A stretch of 64,000 nt of DNA from an uncultured Clostridia bacterium. Lineage in GTDB: Bacteria; Bacillota; Clostridia; Lachnospirales; Anaerotignaceae. Position 1 is the stretch's first letter. Each line of letters opens with the position of its first letter. Below the pieces are notes generated by a model. That model was not told the origin of the DNA and did not search any database. It worked only from the letters and a program-made list of their open reading frames with translations. Of the stretch, positions 18,437-27,055 are shown piece by piece. Made by a program: the position numbers and the translations under genes. The stretch spans positions 1 to 64,000 of the forward strand of contig CALWGC010000030.1 in assembly GCA_944378105.1 (NCBI GenBank). Reading direction: 5' to 3'.

Positions 18437-20323
18437 ATGAATAAGAAACAGAAAAAGAATTTGATTCGCATTATTGTTTCGGCTGTGATGATGATTGGCC
18501 TGAACTTTGTGCAGGTGGATGGGTTACTGCGGTTTGCGCTTTATATGGTGCCATATCTGATTGTAGGGTATGACATTTTGATTAAGGCCGGCAAAGGCAT
18601 CAAAAACCGGCAGCCCTTTGACGAATGTTTGCTGATGGCGTTGGCTACGGTGGGCGCCATTGCCTTGGGGTTATACAGCACCGGCGACTATGTGGAAGCC
18701 ATTGCCGTTATGTTGTTCTACCAGGTAGGCGAATGGTTCCAAAGTTATGCCGTAGGCAAAAGCCGCCGCAATATCAGCGACTTGATGGACATTCGTCCTG
18801 ACTATGCCAACATTCAAAGAGAAGATGGCCAGCTGGAACAGGTGGACCCAGACGAAGTGGAAATCGGCTCCATCATCGTAGTACAGCCTGGGGAAAAAGT
18901 GCCCATCGACGGTATCGTGACCGAAGGCTTTACCAGCTTGAACACCAGCGCCTTGACCGGTGAAAGCTTGCCAAGAGAAGTACAGCCTGGCGATGAAGTC
19001 ATCAGTGGTTGTATCAACATCAACGGCCTGCTGAAACTGAAAACCACCAAAGAATTTGGCGAATCGACGGTTTCTAAAATTTTGGACTTGGTGGAAAATG
19101 CCAGCTCCAGAAAATCCAAATCCGAAGACTTTATCACAAAATTCTCCAGAATTTATACCCCTGCTGTTGTGATTTGCGCCCTGCTTTTGGCGCTGATTCC
19201 TCCCATCATTTTGACGGCCACCGGCGGTGTACCGATGTGGAGCGAATGGATTTACCGTGCACTGACCTTCCTGGTAATCAGCTGTCCTTGTGCTTTGGTG
19301 ATCAGTATTCCATTGAGTTTCTTTGCCGGTATCGGCGGCGCCAGCAAAGAAGGCGTGTTGGTGAAAGGTTCCAACTATTTGGAAACCCTCTCCCAGACCA
19401 AAATCGTTGTATTTGATAAAACTGGTACACTGACCAAAGGTGTATTCCAAGTAACGGCTGTACATCCAGAACAAATTGACGAAACCCATTTGCTGCATCT
19501 GGCAGCCCATGTGGAACGTTATTCCACACACCCCATTGCAAACTCTCTGCGGGCCGCTTACCCCAATGAAGCAGATGATTGCTCTGTGGAAAATGTAGAA
19601 GAAGTAGCCGGCCATGGCATTCGTGCTACAGTTAACGGAGATACCGTTTGTGCTGGTAACTCCAAAATGATGGATGCCATTGGTGTGAAATGGTTGCCTT
19701 GCGATCAAGTAGGTACCATCATCCATGTGGCAATCAACGACACTTATGTTGGCCATATTGTGATCTCTGACGTAGAAAAACCAACTTCCAAAGAAGCCAT
19801 CCGGCAGCTGCATAAGTCTGGCGTGAACAAAACGGTTATGCTGACCGGCGATGCCAAAACAGTGGCTGACCGCGTAGCAAAAGACTTGGGCATTGACCAG
19901 GTATATTCGGAACTGCTTCCTGCCGACAAAGTAACAAAAGTGGAAGAATTGTTGGAACAGAAAAAATCGGAAAAAGAACGTCTGGCCTTTGTGGGCGATG
20001 GCATCAACGATGCGCCTGTTCTTTCCAGAGCAGATATCGGGATTGCCATGGGCGCTATGGGTTCCGATGCGGCCATCGAAGCTGCTGACGTTGTTTTGAT
20101 GGACGACGATCCGTTGAAAATTGCAAAAGCAATCAAGATTTCTCGTAAATGCCTGCGTATCGTTCACCAGAATACCTGGTTTGCCATCGGCGTAAAGATG
20201 GTTGTGCTGGTACTGGGTGCTTTCGGGATTGCCAATATGTGGCTGGCTATCTTCGCCGACGTTGGTGTTATGATCCTGGCCATCTTAAACGCCATTCGTG
20301 CTTTGTTTGTGAAGAATCTGTAG
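18437..20323 (+). CDS. heavy-metal translocating P-type ATPase (Zn/Cd/Pb type)
   Basis: A 628-residue P1B-type ATPase. The membrane metal-site motif CPC is at residues 283-285 (ISCPCALVISIP). The phosphorylation motif DKTGTLT is at 327-333. TGES lies in the actuator domain, HPIA (nucleotide-binding His-Pro) is present, and VGDGINDAP is the hinge motif. The final segments end shortly after GVMILAILNAIRAL, which has the Asp-Val-Gly context (FADVGVM) seen in zinc/cadmium pumps. No N-terminal HMA domain is present; it is encoded separately upstream at 18096. ATG 18437 follows AGGTAGGGGTGAGG. A second ArsR gene begins 9 bases after its stop. Role: efflux of toxic divalent metals. Confidence 0.95.
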   Translation: MNKKQKKNLIRIIVSAVMMIGLNFVQVDGLLRFALYMVPYLIVGYDILIKAGKGIKNRQPFDECLLMALATVGAIALGLYSTGDYVEAIAVMLFYQVGEWFQSYAVGKSRRNISDLMDIRPDYANIQREDGQLEQVDPDEVEIGSIIVVQPGEKVPIDGIVTEGFTSLNTSALTGESLPREVQPGDEVISGCININGLLKLKTTKEFGESTVSKILDLVENASSRKSKSEDFITKFSRIYTPAVVICALLLALIPPIILTATGGVPMWSEWIYRALTFLVISCPCALVISIPLSFFAGIGGASKEGVLVKGSNYLETLSQTKIVVFDKTGTLTKGVFQVTAVHPEQIDETHLLHLAAHVERYSTHPIANSLRAAYPNEADDCSVENVEEVAGHGIRATVNGDTVCAGNSKMMDAIGVKWLPCDQVGTIIHVAINDTYVGHIVISDVEKPTSKEAIRQLHKSGVNKTVMLTGDAKTVADRVAKDLGIDQVYSELLPADKVTKVEELLEQKKSEKERLAFVGDGINDAPVLSRADIGIAMGAMGSDAAIEAADVVLMDDDPLKIAKAIKISRKCLRIVHQNTWFAIGVKMVVLVLGAFGIANMWLAIFADVGVMILAILNAIRALFVKNL

Positions 20324-20332
20324 GGTGATGGA

Positions 20333-20614
20333 ATGATGCAAAAAGAAAAGGAGCTGGCAGAGTTTTTTAAGATTTTTGCAGAGCCTGCCCGCATTCGTAT
20401 CTTACTTGCTTTAGAACCGGGAGAAATTTCGGTCAATGACTTGGCAAGCAAACTGGATATGAACCAATCTTCCGTTTCCCATCAACTTCGTGTATTAAAA
20501 GATCACCGTCTGGTGGAAGTCAGACGAAGCGGAAAACAAAAATTTTACCGAATTTTCGATGAAAAAATCTATCCGTTTTTACAACAAGCGGATTGGTATT
20601 GCAGTCGATTTTAA
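20333..20614 (+). CDS. ArsR family transcriptional regulator (second copy)
   Basis: A 93-residue minimal winged-helix repressor. The recognition helix region is DMNQSSVSHQLRVLKDHRLV and the wing is VRRSGKQKFYRI. Unlike the ArsR protein at 17529, it has only one Cys (near the C-terminus) and lacks obvious His/Cys metal clusters. It therefore may sense through a different site or not bind metal. It is 9 bases after the ATPase gene, ends in a terminator and is probably cotranscribed as an extra feedback regulator. ATG 20333 has a weak GGGTGATGG ribosome site. Confidence 0.88.
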   Translation: MMQKEKELAEFFKIFAEPARIRILLALEPGEISVNDLASKLDMNQSSVSHQLRVLKDHRLVEVRRSGKQKFYRIFDEKIYPFLQQADWYCSRF

Positions 20615-20620
20615 AGAAAA

Positions 20621-20646
20621 AAGCGATGAGTTTCATCGCTTTTTTT
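20621..20646 (+). terminator. terminator after the metal-efflux operon
   Basis: AAGCGATGA (20621-20629) pairs with TCATCGCTT (20633-20641) and runs into T6. Confidence 0.85.
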
Positions 20647-20976
20647 CTTTTGCTTTTAGAAGAAAAAGATAGAAAAAAAGTTTGGCTTTTTGGATTTATA
20701 ATTGTGCAGAGAAGAAAATGAAAATGGAAAAAAAGATGCACAGTCAAGATGGCCGTCTTTTGTGGAACATGATGGGGGAAAACAAATAGCAAATAAAAAA
20801 AGACTAAAATGATTTGTTTTTTTGAGGAAAAGTCGTCTGATTCTTCCACTTTATGGGCAAAAAAAAGGGAAAGATGGAAATAAAGGCAAAAAAATGCAGA
20901 TGCATATTTTTGATTGGGTTTTCTTCGAAAGTGAATTTATATGAAAAAAAGAGAATAAAAATTAGTTTCAGCTAAT

Positions 20977-20998
20977 GCATGGAAACCCATGCTTTTTT
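20977..20998 (+). terminator. second terminator-like hairpin
   Basis: GCATGG (20977-20982) pairs with CCATGC (20987-20992), followed by T6. It lies 340 bases after the last gene of the efflux operon and 115 before the next promoter. I see no gene in 20647-20976, which is AT-rich, nor in 20999-21112. Confidence 0.6.
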
Positions 20999-21112
20999 CT
21001 TATGCTTTCTGTCTGTTTTTTTCAAAACAAGGAAAAAAAGCAGGTAAAATTCAATAAATAATTATAGACTATTGTCACTTTACTGTTGTGCGATTAGTCC
21101 AACAAACAAAGG

Positions 21113-21164
21113 ATATCTTTGTCTGTTTTGAGAATTTACACTTCTTGGTAGGCAATGATAAAAT
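21113..21164 (+). promoter_or_regulatory. promoter of the first solute-binding-protein gene (duplicated block)
   Basis: The block consists of ATATCTTTGT (21113-21122), then 12 bases, TTTACA (21135-21140), 18 bases ending in AATGA, and TAAAAT (21159-21164). The same elements with identical spacing occur at 23960-24011 before the second binding-protein gene. Transcription would start near 21171, leaving a leader of about 310 bases. Confidence 0.75.
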
Positions 21165-21482
21165 GGCGCTAGTACAAGAAAAATACATCGATATTAGTTT
21201 TTATAGATAGAAGAAACAGCTGTAAGAAAGAACAAAACGTTTAGCTTCCGACGAACAAAAACAATGGAAAAACGATAGAAAAGCAACCAAAGGAAATGAA
21301 TTCTTTGATGGAACGAAATGGAGGAGTTTTCCGAAAAGGAGGGCCGTTTCCGTTTTTGTTCCAGAAAGAAGGAAGAAAAAGCACGCGGAGGAAATCCGTG
21401 AAACAAGAAAAAAGAAAGAGGGGATGGGCGAAAAAAAAGAATGGCTGCTTGGGGTTTTTTGGAACGGTTAGGAGGGAAGTCT

Positions 21483-21521
21483 ATGAGAAAAATGCGATTT
21501 GTTCGTTCTTCAGTGCAATGA
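21483..21521 (+). other. out-of-frame signal-peptide start of the first binding-protein gene
   Basis: AGGAGGG (21470-21476) with a 6-base spacer precedes ATG 21483. This frame reads M-R-K-M-R-F-V-R-S-S-V-Q and stops at TGA 21519-21521. It aligns with the n-region of the intact paralogue (M-K-K-K-W-F-K-R-T). The hydrophobic core and lipobox continue in the next frame from ATG 21518, which overlaps the stop as ATGA. One extra base near 21517 would join the two into a normal lipoprotein signal. Confidence 0.8.
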
Positions 21522-23035
21522 TGGCAATGGTTTTACTGCTTGGCGGATGTGGTAGTAGTGAAACAAAAGAAGCAAGTACTTCGGCAAAAACTACGACAGA
21601 AGAACGTGTTTTTCGTAGTATCGAGCACTTCCCTTATGGTGGTTCGGATCCACACAAGGAGTATTATGCTTGGCATACACAAAAATATGGGTTGTCGGAA
21701 ACATTATTTCGGATCAATGCGGATTTGGAGATTGAGCCGTGGCTGGCCGAGAGCATCACAACCGACGGCACAGTCAGTACCATCCGATTAAAAGATGGTG
21801 TTTGCTTTTCCAACGGCAATCCATTGACGGCCGATATGGTGAAACGAAATTTGGAGCGGGTGCCAGAAGTCAATAACCGCTTTTTCTATATGAGTGATTG
21901 GGTGATGGAAGCGCCAGATGAAAAGACTGTGGTGATTGATACGGTAAATCCTTACCCAACACTGAAAAATGATTTGATTTCTCCTGAAATTTCCATGATT
22001 GATTTGGATGCAACAACGGACTTTATGAATAACCCCATTTGTACAGGACCATTTAAACTGGAATCGTTTGTTCCGGATGGAGATAGTATATTGGTGAAAA
22101 ATGAAAATTACTGGGGCGGCGAAGTACAGCTGGATCGCGTTGTTTTTTATGGCATGGGGGATGACCAATCGAAAGTGCTGGCCATGCAAAATGGAGAAGT
22201 GCACGGATACGATAATATCAACACCAACGATATGGAACTGTTTGCTTCCCAGCCAGAAAAATATACGGTAACCAGCACCCCAATGAAAACAAGAGGGTAC
22301 ATGTTTTTGAATGCGAAAGTGCTGCCAGATAGTGTGCGGGAGGCCATCGCATTGATGATTGACCGGGAAGCCATTGCCGCTTACATTCCGGGCATGGTTA
22401 CATCGGCATCGACGGCTTTTGGCGAAACGCTACCTTATGGAAAAGCGAAGCCGGCTGAGCGGGATGTGGAAAAAGCACGGGCTGTGCTGGAAGCAGATGG
22501 ATATGTACTGGAAAACGGGTACTATACAAAAGATGGCCAGGTCCTTTCGGTAACCTTATCTTCCTATGAAGCAAGAAACTTTGATACCATTGCTTTGGTC
22601 ATCATGGAACAACTGAAGGCCTTTGGGATTCAGGCCGATTTAAAAATTGTGGAAGACCCAGATGCTGCCTATATGACAGGCGATGCTTATGAAATTGGGT
22701 TTTATCGTAACTTGACCGATAAAAGTGGCGATCCATTTTCTTTCATCGATGCAGCATTCCGGACAGGTACCTATCAAGACATTGCTGGATTTGGAAATCC
22801 GGAAACGGATGCTTTGATTGAAGAGTTACGCTACGAAGGCGATCCAGACCGTCGGGCCGAGTTGGCCAACGAGATTATGCAGCAAGTCTATGATAGTAAC
22901 ACGATCATCTTCTTAAATTGCTATAACCGTAATACGGTGGTGCGCAATGAAGTGAAAAACTTTGAAGGCGATAGTCCTTTTGAATTTTATGGCTTGAATG
23001 CAAACACCACGGTGGAAAGCATTGCAAAAGAATAA
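21518..23035 (+). CDS. family 5 solute-binding lipoprotein with frameshifted signal peptide
   Basis: A 505-residue binding protein of the peptide/nickel (SBP family 5, OppA/NikA) type, counted from ATG 21518. The h-region and lipobox MVLLLGGC are present, but the positively charged n-region is encoded in another frame at 21483. Family motifs follow: LSETLFRINADLEIEPWLAE, LKDGVCFSNGNPLTADMVKR, GPFKLESF and NYWGG. It is a clear paralogue of the protein at 24370. The frame is open back to 21296, but that would give about 60 basic residues of leader RNA with a poor ribosome site. The gene is either a recent pseudogene, translated by ATGA coupling, or affected by a sequencing error. Codon use is ordinary, unlike the highly biased paralogue. 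A terminator follows. Confidence 0.75.
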   Translation: MMAMVLLLGGCGSSETKEASTSAKTTTEERVFRSIEHFPYGGSDPHKEYYAWHTQKYGLSETLFRINADLEIEPWLAESITTDGTVSTIRLKDGVCFSNGNPLTADMVKRNLERVPEVNNRFFYMSDWVMEAPDEKTVVIDTVNPYPTLKNDLISPEISMIDLDATTDFMNNPICTGPFKLESFVPDGDSILVKNENYWGGEVQLDRVVFYGMGDDQSKVLAMQNGEVHGYDNINTNDMELFASQPEKYTVTSTPMKTRGYMFLNAKVLPDSVREAIALMIDREAIAAYIPGMVTSASTAFGETLPYGKAKPAERDVEKARAVLEADGYVLENGYYTKDGQVLSVTLSSYEARNFDTIALVIMEQLKAFGIQADLKIVEDPDAAYMTGDAYEIGFYRNLTDKSGDPFSFIDAAFRTGTYQDIAGFGNPETDALIEELRYEGDPDRRAELANEIMQQVYDSNTIIFLNCYNRNTVVRNEVKNFEGDSPFEFYGLNANTTVESIAKE

Positions 23036-23106
23036 TTTCATTCAGAATTTAGAATCCACTTGATATCGTATCCCCTGATCCAAACAAAAATGGATCTTGA
23101 TGCAAA

Positions 23107-23140
23107 AAAGAAAGACTGCTTTAGCAGTCTTTCTTTTTTT
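23107..23140 (+). terminator. terminator after the first binding-protein gene
   Basis: AAAGAAAGACTGC (23107-23119) pairs perfectly with GCAGTCTTTCTTT (23124-23136) around a 4-base loop, followed by more T. It isolates the first binding-protein gene from the transporter operon. Confidence 0.9.
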
Positions 23141-23959
23141 GCTATATATAAGGAAAAGAAAGGAAGAGAGGGGGGAAGCATTGCTTTTTTTAAAGAATGT
23201 GGTATGATGAAAAAGTACAAAAAAGTTTCATATGATGGTGTTTTGAAAAAATTCAGATTCAGCAGCAAAAAAATGAGAAGATTTCTTTCAAAAAAGACAA
23301 AAGACCAAGAGTTATTTTTGGTTTTTCTCTCTTGACAGAAGAAGAAATGGACAGTTGGAGTGGAAAAAGAAAGGGAAAAATGGGTTTTTTTGGAATAATT
23401 TTCTCTTTTTTTATGGTTTTTTTAAGAACAAAAGAGAATCCACCTCCTGATCCCTGAAAAAACAGTTCAAAAATCCAAGGAAAATGTTTTTCCTCCAAAA
23501 AGACAAAATAGACAGGTGACCCCAAAATGTTTTGCAATTTGACAGAACTTATAAACGTGCATGAATATGATTGGAAGAGAGATATAATGTTGCACAAGAG
23601 AAACCTGTTTTTTTTCACAAATTGACGAATATAGAACAACGTTCCTTGTGCTAGATATACAGTTTCCTTTCAAACAGTTTTCGATGCTTTTATATGTTTT
23701 GGGTTGTTAGAAAGGACTATTGCCTTTTTTATCCAAATGAAGTTATATGTAGTTAACACACTTATAAATTTCTTATTTATTCGCATTATATTGAATAAAT
23801 ATTCAAAACTGCTTATAAATATTAAACAAGGCTAACTGGTGGAAAAAAGATAAAATTGCCATAACTAACTCTCTGCAAAAAGGGTAGTTAGAACAAATTA
23901 ACGCAAAAATAGCCCGTCTACTTTGGGTGCACTTATACAAAATGCACAAAATAAGCAAA
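23141..23959. other. long AT-rich non-coding stretch
   Basis: No credible gene is seen in this 800-base AT-rich region. Small frames lack ribosome sites and resemble no protein. It holds a perfect inverted repeat TTGAATA-AA-TATTCAA (23791-23806) and the direct repeat CTTATAAAT at 23761 and 23812, which bracket it. These may be a regulator site or remains of earlier duplication. Confidence 0.5.
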
Positions 23960-24011
23960 ATATCTTTGTTTGGTTTAGGGATTTACAATAATCACAACGA
24001 AATGATAAAAT
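23960..24011 (+). promoter_or_regulatory. promoter of the ABC transporter operon (duplicated block)
   Basis: ATATCTTTGT (23960-23969), 12 bases, TTTACA (23982-23987), 18 bases ending in AATGA, TAAAAT (24006-24011). The layout is identical to 21113-21164. An 18-base spacer is within the sigma-A range. The conserved upstream ATATCTTTGT may be a regulator half-site. Confidence 0.8.
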
Positions 24012-24369
24012 TACATCAAGTTTACAAAAACTTAATAAGTATAAATTTTCTGGGGAGAAGAAGCAGAGAAACATTCGGACAACTTTTTTAGTTGAAACGG
24101 TTTGCTTTTTTCACTTGCCGAATAACTTTTTAAAGCTGTTTCAGAAGATATGGTTTGTTGCCCGGGAGAATACAAGAACTGGCATCTTGTAAACAACAAA
24201 TTGTTGTTGAAGCAGAAAAGAAGTTTGGACGAGAGGAAAGAATCAACCGCTTTTCCATTTCTCTACTTCTATGATGGAAGAAAAAGAAGGGACTGATTGC
24301 ACAACAAAAACACACCAAAAATAATTTTGCATCGGGAGTACATGATTATTTTACGGGAGGGGTTAGAAA
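24012..24369 (+). other. long 5' leader of the transporter operon
   Basis: About 350 bases separate the promoter from ATG 24370. The leader contains the hairpin-forming repeat AACAACAA-A-TTGTTGTT (24192-24208) and other weak stems, and ends in GGGAGGGG before the start codon. No known riboswitch or T-box pattern is recognised. The leader of the first copy has similar length but no clear sequence identity. Confidence 0.55.
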
Positions 24370-25929
24370 ATGAAAAAGAAATGGTTTAAAAGAACATTAG
24401 GTTTAATGATGGTAGCTACCGTATTACTGACTGGTTGCGGCGGCGGCAGCGAAACAACGGAAGGCGGCGATGGCGCTTCCACTTCTACAACAAGCGCTAG
24501 CGACAATGATTTCAAAAGCGTTGAAACATTTGCATATGGCAGCTTGGATCCACATGTAGACTACTATTCTTGGCACTCTCAAAAATACGGCTTGACTGAA
24601 ACGCTGTATCGGATCAACGATGATATGCAACTGGAACCATGGTTGGCTGAAAGTGCTACCACCGATGAAAGCGGCCAGGTAACCACTGTCGTTTTGAAAG
24701 ACGGTGTTTGCTTCTCCAACGGTACACCATTGACTTCTGAAATGGTAAAACGTAACTTCGAAAGATTGATCGAAAAGAACAATCGTTTCCTTTATATGGC
24801 AGACTGGACCATTACTCCAGTAGATGATAAAACCTTTACCATCGACACTGGGGCTCCTTATCCTACCATCGTAAACGACTTGGCTACACCAGAACTTTGT
24901 ATGTTGGATCTGGATGCAACCACTGACTTCGTAAGCAACCCAATTGCAACTGGCCCATTTAAAGTAGAAACTTTCGTTCCAGAAGGTGACATTACTCTGG
25001 TAAGAAACGACAACTACTGGGGCGGCGAAGTTATCTGCGACAGCGTTACTTTCTACAGCATGAGCGATGACCAGTCCAAACTGATGGCTATGCAGAATGG
25101 TGAAATCGATGCATACGATAACATCACCTCTTCTGACATCGAACTGTTCAGCCAGGATCCAGATACCTATGACCTGCACAGTGTACCAATGCAGATGAGA
25201 GGTTACGCTTTTATGAACAGCGAAAGATTGCCAGAAAGCGTACGTCAGGCAATCACTCTGATGATTGACCGTGAAGCAATCGCTTCCTTCATGCCTGGTA
25301 TGTTTACCGCAACTGCTACTATTTTTGATACTGATACTGATTATGGTGTTGCTCAGCCACCTGCAACTGACGTGGATAAAGCAAGAGCAGTACTGGAAGC
25401 AGATGGTTATGTACTGACCAACGGCGTTTACATGAAAGATGGCCAGCCTTTGAAAGTAACTCTGGCTTGCTATGCTTCTCGTAACATTGATACCATCGCT
25501 GTACTGTTGCAAGAACAGTTGAATGCATTTGGTATTCAGGCTGAAATCGCTCTGAAAGAAGACCCAGACGGTACTTACATGACTGACCGCGATTACGAAA
25601 TCGGCTTCTATCGTTCTATCACTGACAAAACTGGTGACCCAATCACCTTCTTGGAATTTGCAGTACAGTCCAGCGGTTATGGCAACGTAGCTGGTTTTGG
25701 CAATGAAGAAACAGACGCTTTGATTCAGCAGTATCGTTATGAAATGGACGAAGCCAAACGGAACGAACTGGCTAACGAAATTATGCAGCAATACTATGAT
25801 AGCTACACCATCTTGGTATTGAACTGCTACAACAGAAATACCGTAATGCGTAAAGGCGTTACCAACTTCAACGAAAATAACCCATATGAATTCTATGGTG
25901 TATCTGCAGCTACAACTCCAGCAAACTAA
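24370..25929 (+). CDS. family 5 solute-binding lipoprotein (peptide/nickel type)
   Basis: A 519-residue extracellular lipoprotein. The signal peptide has K/R residues at 2-8, a hydrophobic core and the lipobox VLLTGC with Cys 23, followed by a Gly/Ser/Thr linker (to about residue 45). The body matches SBP family 5: LTETLYRINDDMQLEPWLAE, LKDGVCFSNGTPLTSEMVKR, GPFKVETF, NYWGG. It supplies substrate to the permeases and ATPases encoded directly downstream. Substrate may be di/oligopeptides, nickel or a metallophore; the sequence does not decide. Codon use is strongly biased (GTA, GCT, CGT, AAC), indicating high expression. A strong hairpin without a T-run follows the stop, a common way to make more binding protein than membrane parts. 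Confidence 0.93.
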   Translation: MKKKWFKRTLGLMMVATVLLTGCGGGSETTEGGDGASTSTTSASDNDFKSVETFAYGSLDPHVDYYSWHSQKYGLTETLYRINDDMQLEPWLAESATTDESGQVTTVVLKDGVCFSNGTPLTSEMVKRNFERLIEKNNRFLYMADWTITPVDDKTFTIDTGAPYPTIVNDLATPELCMLDLDATTDFVSNPIATGPFKVETFVPEGDITLVRNDNYWGGEVICDSVTFYSMSDDQSKLMAMQNGEIDAYDNITSSDIELFSQDPDTYDLHSVPMQMRGYAFMNSERLPESVRQAITLMIDREAIASFMPGMFTATATIFDTDTDYGVAQPPATDVDKARAVLEADGYVLTNGVYMKDGQPLKVTLACYASRNIDTIAVLLQEQLNAFGIQAEIALKEDPDGTYMTDRDYEIGFYRSITDKTGDPITFLEFAVQSSGYGNVAGFGNEETDALIQQYRYEMDEAKRNELANEIMQQYYDSYTILVLNCYNRNTVMRKGVTNFNENNPYEFYGVSAATTPAN

Positions 25930-25972
25930 TTTGAATATTGTTTGATTAGGACGAAGAATAATGTTTTTTCTA

Positions 25973-26002
25973 GGATACACCGCCATTTTTGGCGGTGTAT
26001 CC
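25973..26002 (+). other. intercistronic hairpin after the binding-protein gene
   Basis: GGATACACCGCCA (25973-25985) pairs perfectly with TGGCGGTGTATCC (25990-26002), loop of 4. The next T-run is about 20 bases away (from 26022). Likely a partial terminator or mRNA-stabilising element that raises binding-protein levels above those of the permeases. Confidence 0.85.
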
Positions 26003-26111
26003 CTAACTAAAAAGAAAGTTCTTTTTTTTTTCGCAGCATTTCCAAAATGCGGCAATTATCATTTGTTATTTACTTTTGATACAAAAATACATATAAAAGG
26101 AGTGAAAGAAT

Positions 26112-27041
26112 TTGCTCAAGTACGTTATTAAGCGAATCATCAACTTAATCCCTGTATTGATTGTACTGACGCTTCTCGTATTCTTGCTGATGTACTTAAC
26201 ACCAGGGGATCCTGCGTTGTTGAAATTGGCCTCCCAGGGTGCAAACATCACCGATGAACTGCTCCAGATGGAAAGAGAAGCCATGGGCCTGAATGATCCA
26301 TTTTTTGTACGTTACTTTGATTGGGTATTTGGTATCTTACACGGTGACTTTGGTACTTCCTATATTGATGGTAACCCAATTTTACCTAAATTGATGACAG
26401 CATTGGGCTACACCATCAAATTGGCTGCAGCCAGCACCATTGTTTCGGTTGTTGTTGCAATCCCTATTGGTGTATTTACCGCAGTGAAGAAAGATTCTAT
26501 TCCGGATAACATCATCCGTATCTTCACATTCATTGGTAATGCAATGCCTAACTTCTTGATTTCTTTGTTGTTGATGTATTTGTTCTGTATCAAAGTAAAC
26601 CTGTTCCCAGTTATTTCGAAAGGGGACTTCAAAGGTTTGATTTTGCCTGCAGCTGCCTTGGCTATTCCAATGGCATCCAAATTTGCAAGACAAACAAGAG
26701 CTGACGTTTTGGCGCAGTTGGATGAAGAATACGTAATCGGTATGCATGCACGTGGTGTAAAAGAACGTGTGATTTTGTATCGGAACGTTTTGCATAATGC
26801 GCTGGGCTCTATTGTAACAGTTATTTCTTTGCAGATTAGAACGCTGCTTGGCGGTAGTGTAGTTATTGAAACCATTTTCCGTTGGCCAGGTGTTGGTTCC
26901 TTGATCATCGACTCCATCAATGGCCGTGACTATCCAACGGTGCAGGGCGTTGTATTGATTTTGGCAACTATTCAGGTTTTGATTAACTTGTTGACAGACA
27001 TCAGCTATTGCATCATCGATAAACGAATTGAATTAGAATAG
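26112..27041 (+). CDS. ABC transporter permease (DppB/OppB/NikB type)
   Basis: A 309-residue inner-membrane permease. It begins with LKYVIKRIINLIPVLIVL, the conserved first helix of DppB-type subunits, and has about six membrane helices. The EAA loop that contacts the ATPases is around ARQTRADVLAQLDEEYV...ARGVKE. The start is TTG 26112, chosen because AAAGGAG (from 26096) is well placed and the conserved N-terminus begins there. It pairs with the permease gene 14 bases downstream. Codon bias is similar to the binding-protein gene. Confidence 0.94.
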   Translation: MLKYVIKRIINLIPVLIVLTLLVFLLMYLTPGDPALLKLASQGANITDELLQMEREAMGLNDPFFVRYFDWVFGILHGDFGTSYIDGNPILPKLMTALGYTIKLAAASTIVSVVVAIPIGVFTAVKKDSIPDNIIRIFTFIGNAMPNFLISLLLMYLFCIKVNLFPVISKGDFKGLILPAAALAIPMASKFARQTRADVLAQLDEEYVIGMHARGVKERVILYRNVLHNALGSIVTVISLQIRTLLGGSVVIETIFRWPGVGSLIIDSINGRDYPTVQGVVLILATIQVLINLLTDISYCIIDKRIELE

Positions 27042-27055
27042 AGGTGAATACATCT

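Noticed and set aside
18671..20167. Long minus-strand frame (498 codons) opposite the P-type ATPase gene
   Set aside because: Shadow frame: composition rich in His/Phe/Gln, no motif, while the plus strand encodes an unmistakable ATPase.
21296..21482. Extended N-terminus of the first binding protein from ATG 21296
   Set aside because: It would add about 60 basic, non-hydrophobic residues before the lipobox; the ribosome site is badly spaced and the stretch lies in the transcript leader of a duplicated promoter.
23060..23335. Small Lys-rich frame (91 codons) after the first binding-protein gene
   Set aside because: It runs through a perfect terminator hairpin and has low-complexity Lys/Phe composition from AT-rich DNA.
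24424..26055. Long open frame on the minus strand (543 codons) opposite the binding-protein gene
   Set aside because: It mirrors a highly codon-biased gene, its product is Phe/His/Ser-rich without any domain, and it has no ribosome site.
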